DNA from: an uncultured Granulosicoccus sp.
Lineage (GTDB): Bacteria; Pseudomonadota; Gammaproteobacteria; Granulosicoccales; Granulosicoccaceae
Assembly (NCBI GenBank): GCA_947495035.1
Contig: CANLXI010000027.1
Span: forward strand, 1-64,000
Reading direction: 5' to 3'
Length of the DNA: 64,000 nt
Positions 16,836 through 26,443 of the stretch are shown one piece after another. Position 1 is the first letter of the stretch; each line of letters begins with the position of its first letter. The notes under the pieces are model-generated. The model was given only the letters and a program-made list of their open reading frames with translations. It was not told where the DNA came from and did no database searches. The position numbers and the translations under genes are program-made.

Positions 16836-18013
16836 GCAGCTATCAGGCACGCGATGTCGTCATCGTCGATGGCGTTCGCTCACCCATGGCCCGATCCAAG
16901 GGTGGTGGTTTCACCCATGTACGCGCTGAAAACCTGTCCGCGGCACTGGTCGATGCATTGTTCGTGCGTAACCCGTCGGTGGATAGAGGTGACGTCGAGG
17001 ACATCATCTGGGGCTGTGTGAACCAGACTCTGGAGCAGGGATTCAACGTCGCTCGTAGTGTGGGGTTGCTGGCCGGCTTGCCGAAGCAGGTGGCAGCACA
17101 GACGGTCAGCCGCTTGTGCGGTTCATCGATGAGCGCCCTGCACACGGCCGCCCAGGGCATCATGACGGGTTATGGTGATGTCTTCGTGGTCGGCGGGGTC
17201 GAGCACATGCAGCATGTACCGATGATGCACGGCATTGATATCAATCCATCGGTCAGTCTGTACGCGGCCAAGGCCTCCATGATGATGGGCGTGACAGCCG
17301 AGATGCTGGGCCAGATCCACGGCATCTCGCGTGAAGAGCAGGACATGTTCGCCCTGCGCTCTCATCAACGCGCTCAGGCAGCATCCGATGAGGGGCGCTT
17401 CGACAACGAGATCGTGCCCATCGAAGGACACGATGCCAATGGTGCGCTGACCCTGATCGAGAAGGATGAAGTCATTCGCGGTGATGCGTCGCTGGAAGCC
17501 CTGGCATCCTTGCGGCCGGCATTCATTCCGAAAACCGGCACCGTGACTGCCGGCAGTTCCTCGGCCATTGCCGACGGTGCCTCCGCCATGCTGATGATGT
17601 CAGGCGAAAAGGCCATGAGTCTGGGCCTGCAGCCGATAGCCCGCGTCCGCAGCATGGCCGTCAGTGGTTGTGATCCGGCCATCATGGGTTACGGACCGGT
17701 TCCTGCGACGAAAAAGGCCTTGAAAAGGGCGGGCATGTCCATTGACGACATCGATTACGTCGAACTCAATGAAGCCTTTGCCGCACAGTCCCTGCCGGTG
17801 CTGAAGGACCTCGGGCTGATCGAGCATATGGATCAGAAAGTCAATCTGAATGGCGGTGCCATTGCACTGGGTCATCCCCTGGGCTGTTCCGGCACGCGCA
17901 TCTGCACCACTTTGCTGAACGTGATGCAGCAGAATGATGGAGAGCTGGGTCTGGCCACCATGTGTATCGGCATGGGGCAGGGTATTGCCACGGTCTTCGA
18001 ACGCTTGAAGTAA
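16832..18013 (+). CDS. fadA: Acetyl-CoA C-acyltransferase (3-ketoacyl-CoA thiolase)
   Basis: Thiolytic cleavage of 3-ketoacyl-CoA, the last beta-oxidation step and partner subunit of FadB. The active-site cysteines lie in SRLCGSSMSAL (acyl-enzyme) and LGHPLGCSGTR (general base, with the preceding His), and NEAFAAQ supplies the third thiolase motif. 393 aa, normal length. It overlaps fadB by four bases. A GC-rich hairpin follows and the next gene is convergent. Confidence 0.95.
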   Translation: MSSYQARDVVIVDGVRSPMARSKGGGFTHVRAENLSAALVDALFVRNPSVDRGDVEDIIWGCVNQTLEQGFNVARSVGLLAGLPKQVAAQTVSRLCGSSMSALHTAAQGIMTGYGDVFVVGGVEHMQHVPMMHGIDINPSVSLYAAKASMMMGVTAEMLGQIHGISREEQDMFALRSHQRAQAASDEGRFDNEIVPIEGHDANGALTLIEKDEVIRGDASLEALASLRPAFIPKTGTVTAGSSSAIADGASAMLMMSGEKAMSLGLQPIARVRSMAVSGCDPAIMGYGPVPATKKALKRAGMSIDDIDYVELNEAFAAQSLPVLKDLGLIEHMDQKVNLNGGAIALGHPLGCSGTRICTTLLNVMQQNDGELGLATMCIGMGQGIATVFERLK

Positions 18014-18044
18014 GGAAAGGACCGCGCTTCAATAGTGCCGGTAT

Positions 18045-18080
18045 GCCCCGAGCGCCTGTTCTGCAGGGGCCGGGGCTTTC
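18045..18080. terminator. Hairpin between convergent fadA and phosphatase genes
   Basis: Arms GCCCCG (18045-18050) and CGGGGC (18071-18076) enclose an inner CCTG/CAGG pair, followed by TTTC on the plus strand. The T-run is short, so it is a plausible but weak terminator for fadA. Confidence 0.45.
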
Positions 18081-18107
18081 GGTGTCTCTACTGCCGCAGG
18101 TGACAAA

Positions 18108-18761
18108 TCAAGGCAGCCAGCTGACGTCCACCACTCGCCATTGCGGTCCACCCTCGGGCACATCAGCGTGATGGGTCAGGCGCGTCAGGGAGACGTTGCC
18201 GATATCGAAACTCACGCTGTTGCGCAGTGGCAGGTCCAGCGCGATCTGCAGTGCGGCGAGTATGGTGCCGCGATGGGCAACGCAGACGACATCCTTGCCC
18301 TGGTGCTCGCTGTTCATGCGCTCGATGAAGCCTTCGACCCGACTGCGTAACATGGAAAAGCTCTCGCCATTGGGTGCCTGCTGTTCGGGGGGGAGAGGCC
18401 AGAAGCCCAGGTAGGCATCCTCGCGCATGGCAAACAGTTCTTCATGCGTCATGCCGTTGAAGTCCCCGAAATCCTGCTCCTTGATATCCGCATCCTGAGC
18501 CCAGTCCGCAGCGCTGGCACCGGCTCCGATCAACGCCTCGGCGGTTTGCCGAGTCCGCTTGAGCGGGCTGGTCACCCACAGGGCGTCACTGGGCAGCTTC
18601 GCCGCAATTCCCTGAAACAAGGCCTCATCCGAGGTATCACAGTCTACATCCAGGCTGCCATACATGCGGTGCGAGACCTCTGGCACACGGGCGTGGCGGA
18701 TCCACCAGAAGCGAGTAGCGTGTGAAGCCTGTGGTAACAGGTCGCGCAGGTTTTGGTTCAT
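18108..18761 (-). CDS. Histidine phosphatase family protein
   Basis: Phosphoglycerate-mutase-like phosphatase of 217 aa. The catalytic motif reads WIRHARVPE (RHA where RHG is usual), a conserved SPLKRTRQTAE block follows, the acid residue is in KEQDFGDFNG, and the second histidine is in VAHRGTI. This pattern is shared by CobC-like alpha-ribazole phosphatases and many uncharacterised members; no cobalamin gene is nearby, so the substrate is left open. Convergent with fadA and divergent from the M20 gene. Confidence 0.82.
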   Translation of the reverse strand: MNQNLRDLLPQASHATRFWWIRHARVPEVSHRMYGSLDVDCDTSDEALFQGIAAKLPSDALWVTSPLKRTRQTAEALIGAGASAADWAQDADIKEQDFGDFNGMTHEELFAMREDAYLGFWPLPPEQQAPNGESFSMLRSRVEGFIERMNSEHQGKDVVCVAHRGTILAALQIALDLPLRNSVSFDIGNVSLTRLTHHADVPEGGPQWRVVDVSWLP

Positions 18762-18931
18762 GTCTCAAGAGCTGCCAATAGGCTGGTTCGGAAAAACGAC
18801 AAGCCATCGTTAACCGCTGAATTCTACCGCTTTGCGGGAAATCACGCTCAGTCCCATTTGACAAGTTTGCCGGCAACAGGCACAACAGTGAGCTGCAGGA
18901 TTCAACAGGCCACCATCAGCGAGGATCGTCA

Positions 18932-20266
18932 GTGACTGACGCCGGGCAGGAAACACAGAGCGACGCAGGTCAGCAGCCGGGGCCGCAATCGGCTCTGGAC
19001 AGGCGCATAGCCGATGCCGAGTCATGGCTCGTCGAACTGACGCAGCAGCTGATTCGCGTGCCGACCATCAACCCGCCAGGCGAGGGTTATGCGGACATCT
19101 GTGACCTGCTGGAGCGCATGCTCGCACCACACGGATTCGCCATCGAACGAGTGCGAGCCGTGGGCGCACTGGGTGACAGTGAGCAGTACCCTCGCTGGAA
19201 CCTGATTGCGCGACACGAAGGGCGTCATGCCGGAGAATGCGTGCACTTCAATTCCCATACCGATGTGGTATCGGTGGGGGAAGGCTGGAGTGTCGACCCG
19301 TTCGCCGGCGTCGTACGTGATGGCCGGGTGTATGGGCGCGGTGCCTGTGACATGAAGGGCGGTCTGGCATCCTCCATCGTGGCGGCAGTCTGCTTCATCG
19401 CGGAACACCCCGGCTATGCCGGTGCCATCGAGATCTCCGGCACCTGTGATGAAGAATCCGGAGGCTTTGGCGGGGTGGCCTATCTGGCGGAACAGGGATG
19501 GTTCAATCCGAAGCGGGTCCAGCATGTGATCATTCCCGAGCCCTTGAACAAGGAGCGCATCTGCCTGGGTCATCGCGGCGTCTGGTGGGCAGAGGTCGAG
19601 ACCCATGGGCACATCGCACACGGTTCCATGCCGTTTCTCGGTGATTGCGCCATTCGCCACATGGGGGCCGTACTGGAGGCGCTGGAGGACACCCTCATAC
19701 CGCAGCTGGCGACTCGCCAGACGGCCATGCCGGTGGTACCCGAACAGGCGCGCCAGTCGACTCTGAACATCAATTCCATTCACGGCGGACTGGCCGAGGC
19801 CGCCAGTGACTACACCGGCATGCCCTCGGCGCTGGTGCCGGATCGCTGCCGCCTGGTGCTGGACCGACGATTCCTGATCGAAGAGAACCTGGAGGATGTG
19901 CAGGCCGAACTGCATGATTTGCTGGAGCGCGTGAAGTCGGAGCGCAACAGCTTCGATTACGAGGTGCGTGAGCTGTTTTCGGTGTTGCCCAACATGACCG
20001 ACAGAGATGCGCCGGTGGTGAACGCCGTGTCGGATGCCATTCGCCAGCGTCTGGGACAGGAGCCGGAATATGTGGTCTCGCCGGGAACTTACGATCAGAA
20101 ACATGTCGATCGTATCGGCCGCCTGCACAATTGCATCGCCTATGGTCCCGGCATTCTGGATCTGGCGCATCAACCTGACGAGTATGTCGGAATACAGGAT
20201 ATGATTGTTGCCGCACAGGTCATGGGGCGTTCCTTACAGGCCCTGCTGCTGACGGATTCCGACTGA
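18932..20266 (+). CDS. M20 family metallopeptidase (ArgE/DapE-like deacylase)
   Basis: Di-zinc amidohydrolase of the ArgE/DapE/ACY1 family. Metal-site motifs: NSHTDVVSVG (His), RGACDMKGG (Asp) and CDEESGG (catalytic and metal Glu), with the dimerisation domain between them. 444 aa. The start is GTG at 18932, chosen because GAGGA lies about 7 bp upstream and the N-terminal region before it is not open. It is the first gene of a run with a peptide ABC transporter and a P1 peptidase, so its substrate is more likely an imported acylated amino acid or dipeptide than an arginine or lysine biosynthetic intermediate. That is inference. Confidence 0.88.
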   Translation: MTDAGQETQSDAGQQPGPQSALDRRIADAESWLVELTQQLIRVPTINPPGEGYADICDLLERMLAPHGFAIERVRAVGALGDSEQYPRWNLIARHEGRHAGECVHFNSHTDVVSVGEGWSVDPFAGVVRDGRVYGRGACDMKGGLASSIVAAVCFIAEHPGYAGAIEISGTCDEESGGFGGVAYLAEQGWFNPKRVQHVIIPEPLNKERICLGHRGVWWAEVETHGHIAHGSMPFLGDCAIRHMGAVLEALEDTLIPQLATRQTAMPVVPEQARQSTLNINSIHGGLAEAASDYTGMPSALVPDRCRLVLDRRFLIEENLEDVQAELHDLLERVKSERNSFDYEVRELFSVLPNMTDRDAPVVNAVSDAIRQRLGQEPEYVVSPGTYDQKHVDRIGRLHNCIAYGPGILDLAHQPDEYVGIQDMIVAAQVMGRSLQALLLTDSD

Positions 20267-20276
20267 TGGAGAGACT

Positions 20277-21755
20277 ATGAAGAATCGATTTCGCCTGCCG
20301 GTAATGCTGCTGCTGGCCACGGTAGTCAACCAGGCGCAAGCGGCCAGAACCGATCTGACTCTGGGCATGCAGCTGGAGCCACCCAATATGGATCCGACCG
20401 GGGGTGCGGCTGCGGCGATCGACGAGGTGGTCTATGCCAACATCTTCGAAGGTCTGACGCGCTTCGATGCCAACGGCAGTGTCATACCGGCACTGGCCAG
20501 CAGTTGGGAAATCGAGAACGACGGGGCACGCTATGTGTTCACATTGCACAGCGGCGTGACCTTTCATGACGGTGCCGAGTTCACGGCCGAGGATGTCAGG
20601 TTCTCGATCGAACGCGCCATGGCTGAAGACTCCACCAATGCGCAGAAGCAGCTGTTTGCCAATATCGACAGCGTCGACGTCATCGATCCACACACTGTGG
20701 CGATCAATCTGACGCAGGCCGACGGCAATCTGCTGTTCAACCTGGCCTGGGGCGATGCCGTCATTCTCGATCCTGCATCGGCCGCCGATGCGGCCACCTC
20801 GCCGGTGGGTACCGGCCCATTCACCTTCGAACGGTGGGTGCAGGGTGATCGCGTGGAGATCGTCAGATACGCCGATTACTGGGGTGAGCAGGCAAGGCTG
20901 GACAAGGCCACGTTCAAGTTCATCAGTGAGCCGACTGCCGCTTATTCCGCCATCCTGGCCGGCGATCTTGATGCCTTCCCCAACTATCCGGCACCAGAGA
21001 ATCTGGCACAGCTTGACGCCGATCCACGCTATTCGGTGGTGCTCGGTTCCACCGAAGGCGAAACCATCCTGGCGATGAACAATGCGGCTGCACCGTTCGA
21101 CGATATCCGCATCCGTGAGGCAGTGGCGCATGCCATCAATCGAGAGGAGATCATCGACGGTGCGATGTACGGGTACGGCACTCCCATCGGCACGCATTTC
21201 GCGCCGCATAATCCGGCCTATGTCGATCTGACCGGGCAGTCGGCCTATGATCCCGACAAGTCCAGAGCCCTGTTGAAGGAGGCTGGTCTGGAAGAGGGCC
21301 TGACAGTCTCCCTGAAACTGCCGCCGCCGGCGTATGCGCGACGTGGCGGGGAGATCATTGCTGCCCAGCTGCGCGATGTGGGCATCACGGCCGAGATCGA
21401 GAATCTGGAATGGGCGCAATGGCTGGAGCAGGTCTTCAAGGGCAAGGACTTCGATCTCACCATCGTCTCGCACACCGAGCCGATGGATATCGGCATCTAT
21501 GCCAATCCCGAATATTACTTCCAGTATGACAACCCCGAACTGCAGACGCTGATGACAACACTGGGCGGCGAGACCGATCCGGACAAGCGTCTGGCTCTGT
21601 TGCAGCAGGCGCAGCAGATCATCGCCGATGATCATGTCAACGCCTATCTGTTTCAACTGGCTCGTACCGGAGTTGCAAACAGCAAGCTCAAGGGTCTGTG
21701 GCCGAACTCCCCCACGCAGGCCAACGACCTGACGGCAGTGTACTGGGAAGACTAG
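20277..21755 (+). CDS. Peptide ABC transporter, periplasmic substrate-binding protein
   Basis: Family 5 solute-binding protein (DppA/OppA class), 492 aa. A Sec signal peptide occupies residues 1-22 (hydrophobic LPVMLLLATVV, cleavage after AQA). Typical sequences follow: FEGLTRFDANGSVIPALASSWE, LHSGVTFHDGAEFTAEDVRFSIERA and the mid-protein INREEIIDGAMYGYG. It begins 10 bp after the M20 gene and is followed by the permeases, so it is the capture component of the same operon. The ligand class is peptide-like, but sequence does not fix which. Confidence 0.92.
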   Translation: MKNRFRLPVMLLLATVVNQAQAARTDLTLGMQLEPPNMDPTGGAAAAIDEVVYANIFEGLTRFDANGSVIPALASSWEIENDGARYVFTLHSGVTFHDGAEFTAEDVRFSIERAMAEDSTNAQKQLFANIDSVDVIDPHTVAINLTQADGNLLFNLAWGDAVILDPASAADAATSPVGTGPFTFERWVQGDRVEIVRYADYWGEQARLDKATFKFISEPTAAYSAILAGDLDAFPNYPAPENLAQLDADPRYSVVLGSTEGETILAMNNAAAPFDDIRIREAVAHAINREEIIDGAMYGYGTPIGTHFAPHNPAYVDLTGQSAYDPDKSRALLKEAGLEEGLTVSLKLPPPAYARRGGEIIAAQLRDVGITAEIENLEWAQWLEQVFKGKDFDLTIVSHTEPMDIGIYANPEYYFQYDNPELQTLMTTLGGETDPDKRLALLQQAQQIIADDHVNAYLFQLARTGVANSKLKGLWPNSPTQANDLTAVYWED

Positions 21756-21809
21756 GGATTCAGCCTGTGCGTTGCTGGTGGCGTCTGGCGGCGCGCAGGG
21801 CTGACTGAC

Positions 21810-22760
21810 ATGTTGCATTATCTCTTCAGGCGACTGGGCTCCCTGCTGGCCACCTTGCTGGTGGCGAGTCTCATCGTGTTTCTCGTCATCGAGGTGGTAC
21901 CGGGTGACCCGGCGTCCTACATGCTCGGGATGAATGCGCAGCCGGATACAGTCGCGGCGCTGCGCAGCGAGCTAGGTCTGGACCAGAGCGGGCCGGCCCG
22001 CTATCTGCACTGGATCGGCGGCATGGTACAGGGTGACTTCGGGCAGTCCTATACCTACCGGACACCCGTGGTGGACATGGTGGCCGATCGCCTGTGGGTC
22101 TCTCTGCCTCTGGCCCTGTATGCCTTGCTGCTGTCAACGGTATTGGCTTTTCCGGCAGGTATCTGGGCGGCCAGTCATCGTGGCGGGGTGGCCGATACCA
22201 CCGTCATGGGGTTTACCCAGTTGGGAATCGCCGTTCCCAATTTCTGGTTTGCCCTGTTGCTGGTGATGTTGTTTGCCGTCAATCTCGGCTGGTTTTCCGC
22301 TGGAGGGTTTGCCGGCTGGGAGAGCGGACTGTTCGCTGGACTGAAGTCCCTGACGCTGCCGGCAATCTCGCTGGCGCTGCCACAGGCGGCCATACTGACA
22401 CGCGTCATGCGCTCATCCCTGCTGGATGTCCTGGGAGAGGATTTCATGCGCACCGCCAGAGCCAAGGGGCTCAGCGCACGACAGGCCTTGCTGCGACACG
22501 CCTTGAGAAACGCGATGATTCCGGTGCTGACCATCATGGGACTGCAGTTCTCTTTTCTGATCGCCGGCGCCATCATCATCGAGAACGTGTTCTTTCTGCC
22601 GGGGCTGGGGCGTCTGATCTTTCAGAGCATCGCGCAGCGCGATCTGATCGTGGTGGAAAGTGTCGTCATGCTGCTGGTCTTCGCGGTTGTCCTGGTGACC
22701 TTCGTGATCGATCTGGCCTATGCCTGGGTCGACCCACGTCTGCGACAGCAGCGACGATGA
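21810..22760 (+). CDS. Peptide ABC transporter permease (DppB-like)
   Basis: Inner-membrane subunit with six predicted helices and the N-terminal LLATLLVASLIVFLVIEVVPGDPA signature of DppB/OppB proteins. The EAA coupling loop is MRTARAKGLSARQALLRHALRNAMIP, which docks on the ATPase. 316 aa. The stop overlaps the next permease start (ATGA). Confidence 0.93.
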   Translation: MLHYLFRRLGSLLATLLVASLIVFLVIEVVPGDPASYMLGMNAQPDTVAALRSELGLDQSGPARYLHWIGGMVQGDFGQSYTYRTPVVDMVADRLWVSLPLALYALLLSTVLAFPAGIWAASHRGGVADTTVMGFTQLGIAVPNFWFALLLVMLFAVNLGWFSAGGFAGWESGLFAGLKSLTLPAISLALPQAAILTRVMRSSLLDVLGEDFMRTARAKGLSARQALLRHALRNAMIPVLTIMGLQFSFLIAGAIIIENVFFLPGLGRLIFQSIAQRDLIVVESVVMLLVFAVVLVTFVIDLAYAWVDPRLRQQRR

Positions 22761-23572
22761 AGCTGAGATCCCTTGTGCCGGGGGCGGTGCTTGTATTGCT
22801 GGTGGTGTCGGCAGCACTGCTCAGTTATCTGTGGACGCCCTTCGACGTCACCTCCCTGGACATTCGCAACAAGTTTGCCTCGCCCGATTCCGTGCACTGG
22901 CTCGGTACCGATCATCTGGGCCGGGATATTCTCTCCATGCTGATGGTGGGGGCTCGCACCTCCATCGCCGTGGCTCTGGTGGCGGTGGGTATCGGCATGG
23001 GCCTGGGCGTGCCCCTGGGTCTGCTGGCGGCGGCACGCGCCCATTCCTGGCTGGATGAACTGATCATGCGAGGAAACGATCTGGTGTTCGCCTTTCCGGC
23101 GCTGCTGATCGCCATCATGATCACGGCTGTCTTCGGTCCGGGAGCGGTCAACGCCATCATTGCCATCGGCATCTTCAACATTCCGGTCTTTGCCCGTCTG
23201 ACCCGGGGGGCTGCCATGAGTCTGTGGAACCGGGAATTCGTGCTGGCAGCACGCGTCGCCGGCAAGGGGCCGCTGCGCATTTCCCTGGAGCACCTGCTGC
23301 CGAACATCAGCAATCTGCTGGTGGTGCAGGGCACCATCCAGTTCTCGCTGGGCATTCTGGCGGAGGCGGGTCTTTCCTATGTCGGTCTGGGAGCGCAGCC
23401 ACCCATTCCCAGCTGGGGCCGCATGCTGGCGGAGAGCCAGACACTGATCAGCCTGGCACCCCATCTGGCGCTGTTTCCCGGTCTGGCCATCGTCATCACC
23501 GTGCTGGGACTGAATCTGCTGGGCGATGGGCTGCGGGACTGGCTGGATCCGAGGTTGCGCCGTGAACGCTGA
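22757..23572 (+). CDS. Peptide ABC transporter permease (DppC-like)
   Basis: Second inner-membrane subunit, 271 aa. It has the DppC signature HWLGTDHLGRDILSML after the first helix and the coupling loop LAARVAGKGPLRISLEHLLPN. The ATG at 22757 overlaps the upstream stop by four bases; a longer frame back to 22094 is a shadow of dppB. Its end overlaps the ATPase start by 11 bases. Confidence 0.93.
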   Translation: MKLRSLVPGAVLVLLVVSAALLSYLWTPFDVTSLDIRNKFASPDSVHWLGTDHLGRDILSMLMVGARTSIAVALVAVGIGMGLGVPLGLLAAARAHSWLDELIMRGNDLVFAFPALLIAIMITAVFGPGAVNAIIAIGIFNIPVFARLTRGAAMSLWNREFVLAARVAGKGPLRISLEHLLPNISNLLVVQGTIQFSLGILAEAGLSYVGLGAQPPIPSWGRMLAESQTLISLAPHLALFPGLAIVITVLGLNLLGDGLRDWLDPRLRRER

Positions 23573-25184
23573 GTCGCCACTGCTGCACATGGACAAGCTG
23601 ACCCTGTCCATACACCAGACACCCATATTGCAGGACATCTCGCTGCAGCTGCAGGCGGGTCAGGCACTGGGGCTGATTGGTGAAAGTGGTTCGGGCAAAT
23701 CGATGACGGCACTGTCCATCATGCAGCTGCTGCCACGCGGATCCGTGCAATCAGGCAGCATCCGGTTTCAGGGACAGGCTCTGGAGGCGATGTCCGAAGC
23801 CGAGCTGTGTGAACTGCGCGGCAGTGATATCGGCATGATCTTCCAGGAACCGATGACGGCACTGAACCCGGTCAAGAGCATCGGGGAGCAGGTCAGTGAG
23901 AGTATTCGCCTGCACCGAGGCCTGTCGCGCGATGAGACGCAGGCGCTGACCCGGCAGACTCTGCAGCGGGTGGGGCTGCCCAATGCCGAGTTTCCATTGA
24001 ACCGCTATCCGCATGAACTCTCGGGTGGACAGCGTCAGCGCGTCGTCATTGCCATCGCCATTGCCTGTCAGCCGCGTCTGCTGATCGCCGACGAGCCGAC
24101 GACGGCGCTGGACGTGACCACCCAGGCCGGTATCCTGGAATTGCTGAAATCGCTGCAGCAGGATGAAGGGCTGGCGCTGATGCTGATCAGTCATGATCTG
24201 GCGGTGGTGTCCAACATGGCCGACGATGTCGTGGTCATGCGTCAGGGGCGTGTTGTCGAGCAGGGCGATCTGGGGGCCGTGTTCGCTCGTCCTGCGCATG
24301 CCTACACGCGCATGCTGTTCGAGGCTTCGGCGCTTTCCACGCCAGGCAGTGCGCCCCGGAATCTACCCTCTACCCAGGCTGCTGCCACACCCTTGTTACA
24401 GGTGGAGAACCTGATTTGCGAGTACCCCGGCCGGCGCACCGGTCTGCTTTCCCATGCCCCGGCCTTTCGCGCGGTGAACCGGGTCAGTTTCGACATTCGA
24501 CCGGGCGAAAGCGTTGGTCTGGTGGGTGAAAGCGGTTGTGGAAAATCCACCCTGACCCGCGCATTGCTGGGATTGATGCACTTGCAGGGCGGTCGTATCC
24601 GCCTCAACGGGGAAGAGGTCAGCGCGGCGAAGGTGGTTTCACGGGCGGCCAGACGTCAGATGCAGGTGGTCTTTCAGGATCCCTACGGATCGTTCAATCC
24701 GCGTCATCGCGTCGGCCGACTGGTCAGTGAGCCCTTGCATCTGCTGGACACATCAGCGGGACGCAGAAACACAAAGCAGCGCGTGGCCCGGGTCCTGGAG
24801 AGTGTCGGCTTGCACGCCGATGACGCTGACAAGTTCATTCACGAGTTTTCGGGCGGTCAGCGTCAGCGGATCGCGATTGCTCGTTCATTGATCGTCCAGC
24901 CTTCCCTGATCATTCTGGACGAAGCGGTGTCTGCTCTGGATGTATCCGTGCGTGCTCAGGTGCTGCAGTTGCTGGACACGCTGGCGAGTGAACAGGGTCT
25001 GGCCTATCTGTTCATTTCGCACGATCTGTCCGTGGTGCGTCGAGTCAGTGAGCGAGTACTGGTCATGCAACAGGGGCAGATCGTTGAGCAGGGGGACACA
25101 GCTGTTGTCTTTGCCAGTCCGCGGCATGCCTACACCAGGGAGCTGCTGGCTGCCACGCCGCAATTGCGGATTGCCTCGTCGTGA
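23562..25184 (+). CDS. Peptide ABC transporter, fused double ATPase (DppD-DppF type)
   Basis: Two ABC ATPase domains in one chain of 540 aa. Domain 1 has Walker A GESGSGKS and signature LSGGQRQR; domain 2 has GESGCGKS and FSGGQRQR, each with Walker B (LLIADEP, LIILDEA) and H-loop. It replaces separate DppD and DppF. The start is GTG at 23562 with GAGG about 7 bp upstream; ATG at 23589 is an alternative. An exact AGACACCCAT at 23617 encodes QTPI in the first beta strand, where a similar sequence is expected anyway. Confidence 0.93.
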   Translation: MNAESPLLHMDKLTLSIHQTPILQDISLQLQAGQALGLIGESGSGKSMTALSIMQLLPRGSVQSGSIRFQGQALEAMSEAELCELRGSDIGMIFQEPMTALNPVKSIGEQVSESIRLHRGLSRDETQALTRQTLQRVGLPNAEFPLNRYPHELSGGQRQRVVIAIAIACQPRLLIADEPTTALDVTTQAGILELLKSLQQDEGLALMLISHDLAVVSNMADDVVVMRQGRVVEQGDLGAVFARPAHAYTRMLFEASALSTPGSAPRNLPSTQAAATPLLQVENLICEYPGRRTGLLSHAPAFRAVNRVSFDIRPGESVGLVGESGCGKSTLTRALLGLMHLQGGRIRLNGEEVSAAKVVSRAARRQMQVVFQDPYGSFNPRHRVGRLVSEPLHLLDTSAGRRNTKQRVARVLESVGLHADDADKFIHEFSGGQRQRIAIARSLIVQPSLIILDEAVSALDVSVRAQVLQLLDTLASEQGLAYLFISHDLSVVRRVSERVLVMQQGQIVEQGDTAVVFASPRHAYTRELLAATPQLRIASS

Positions 25185-25237
25185 CCGCTTGCTATCCGGT
25201 CGAACCGGACGGAGTCCTCCGCGACCTATCATGTCAA

Positions 25238-25291
25238 CCTGCCAGACCTGCCAGACCTGCCAGACCTGCCAGACCTGCCAGACCTGCCAGA
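25238..25291. repeat. 9-bp tandem repeat (CCTGCCAGA), six copies
   Basis: Six perfect copies in the gap between the ABC ATPase and the P1 peptidase. The 9-bp unit keeps an open frame (Cys-Gln-Thr repeats), which falsely extends the peptidase upstream. Confidence 0.95.
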
Positions 25292-25338
25292 CCAGGCAGA
25301 TCTGCGATCAACGGACATCAACCGCTGTGAAGAATCCC

Positions 25339-26412
25339 ATGGAAAACACGCCTCCCGAGCTGCGCTGGCAGGTCGGACCACGAAATCTCATCACCGATGT
25401 GCCGGGCCTGCGGGTCGGCAATGCGGCTGATCCCCTGGTGAAATCCGGTGTTACCGTGCTCACCGCAGAACAGCCCTTCATCGCCAGTGTCGACATCATG
25501 GGCGGTGCTCCGGGTACCCGGGAGACCGATTGTCTGGCACCGGACAAACTGGTCGAACAGGTTGATGCGCTGGTCTTGTCTGGCGGCTCGGCGCTGGGAC
25601 TGGAAGCGGCGTCCGGGGTGGTGGCGGCATTACGGGAACAGGGCAGGGGGTTTACCATCGGGCCTGTGCAGGTGCCGATCGTGCCGACGGCCATCATCTT
25701 CGATCTGCTCAACGGCGGCGCATCCGACTGGCAGCAGAACCCTTACGCAAGGCTTGGTCGTGAAGCCTATTCTGCGGCCGATGAAGCGTTCGAGCTCGGC
25801 ACGGCCGGTGCCGGTACCGGTGCGACCACGGCAGTGCTCAAGGGAGGTCTGGGATCCGCTTCTCTGGTCATGCCCGACGGCATCGTCGTGGGGGCCCTTG
25901 TGGTGGCCAATCCGCATGGCAGTGTCGTGGTGCCTGGCAGTCGCTCGTTCTGGGCTGCACCGTTCGAGATGCAGGATGAATTCGGTGGCGTGGGTATGGC
26001 TCCGGCTCCCGACCCGTTCCTGTTGCCGCGCAATGACAAGTTGCGCGCCTACGCCGCCATGCACGGTCTGCCTGATGGTGCAGAGCCGAGCCCTGCGGGT
26101 AGCAATACGACGATTGCCATCGTGGCAACCAACGCGCGCCTGGACAAGGCGCAGCTGCAACGCATGGCGGTAGCGGCCCAGGATGGCATGGCACGTGCCA
26201 TCGTGCCGTCGCATACACCCTATGATGGAGATCTGATCTTCGCCCTGTCGATAGCCGAGGTCGAGATGCAGAAGCCGGCCGAGGATCCCATGCGCCTGGG
26301 CCACGCGGCAGCGGTATGCCTGTCCAGAGCCATCGCCCGCGGCGTCTATCTGGCGCAGCAGGCTGCGGGCGACACCTTGCCGACCTGGCAGCAGAGCTTC
26401 GCGAATCCGTGA
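25339..26412 (+). CDS. P1 family peptidase (DmpA/BapA/NylC superfamily)
   Basis: N-terminal-nucleophile hydrolase of the family that includes D-aminopeptidase DmpA, beta-peptidyl aminopeptidases and nylon-oligomer hydrolase. Precursors self-cleave before a serine; here the cleavage site is Gly-Ser255 in PAGSNTTIAIVATNA. N-terminal signature: TDVPGLRVGNA and VLSGGSALGLEAASGV. 357 aa from the ATG at 25339 (an in-frame GTG lies at 25327); the longer frame upstream is the 9-bp repeat and shadow sequence. Placed after a peptide importer and M20 enzyme, it probably cleaves imported peptides or unusual amides. Confidence 0.9.
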   Translation: MENTPPELRWQVGPRNLITDVPGLRVGNAADPLVKSGVTVLTAEQPFIASVDIMGGAPGTRETDCLAPDKLVEQVDALVLSGGSALGLEAASGVVAALREQGRGFTIGPVQVPIVPTAIIFDLLNGGASDWQQNPYARLGREAYSAADEAFELGTAGAGTGATTAVLKGGLGSASLVMPDGIVVGALVVANPHGSVVVPGSRSFWAAPFEMQDEFGGVGMAPAPDPFLLPRNDKLRAYAAMHGLPDGAEPSPAGSNTTIAIVATNARLDKAQLQRMAVAAQDGMARAIVPSHTPYDGDLIFALSIAEVEMQKPAEDPMRLGHAAAVCLSRAIARGVYLAQQAAGDTLPTWQQSFANP

Positions 26413-26443
26413 CCGGAACCGATCGATTCCTCAGGAGGCGGTC

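Noticed and set aside
19022..21818. Long minus-strand frames opposite the M20 and binding-protein genes
   Set aside because: GC-rich antisense shadows lacking any recognised domain.
22063..22072. GGACACCCGT in the DppB-like gene as a decamer copy
   Set aside because: Two mismatches and a normal permease context; not counted.
22094..22756. Long upstream extension of the second permease
   Set aside because: Out-of-frame shadow of the first permease; the overlapping ATGA start at 22757 is typical.
24940..25338. Long upstream extension of the P1 peptidase
   Set aside because: It is a shadow frame of the ABC ATPase followed by the 9-bp array (Cys-Gln-Thr repeats).
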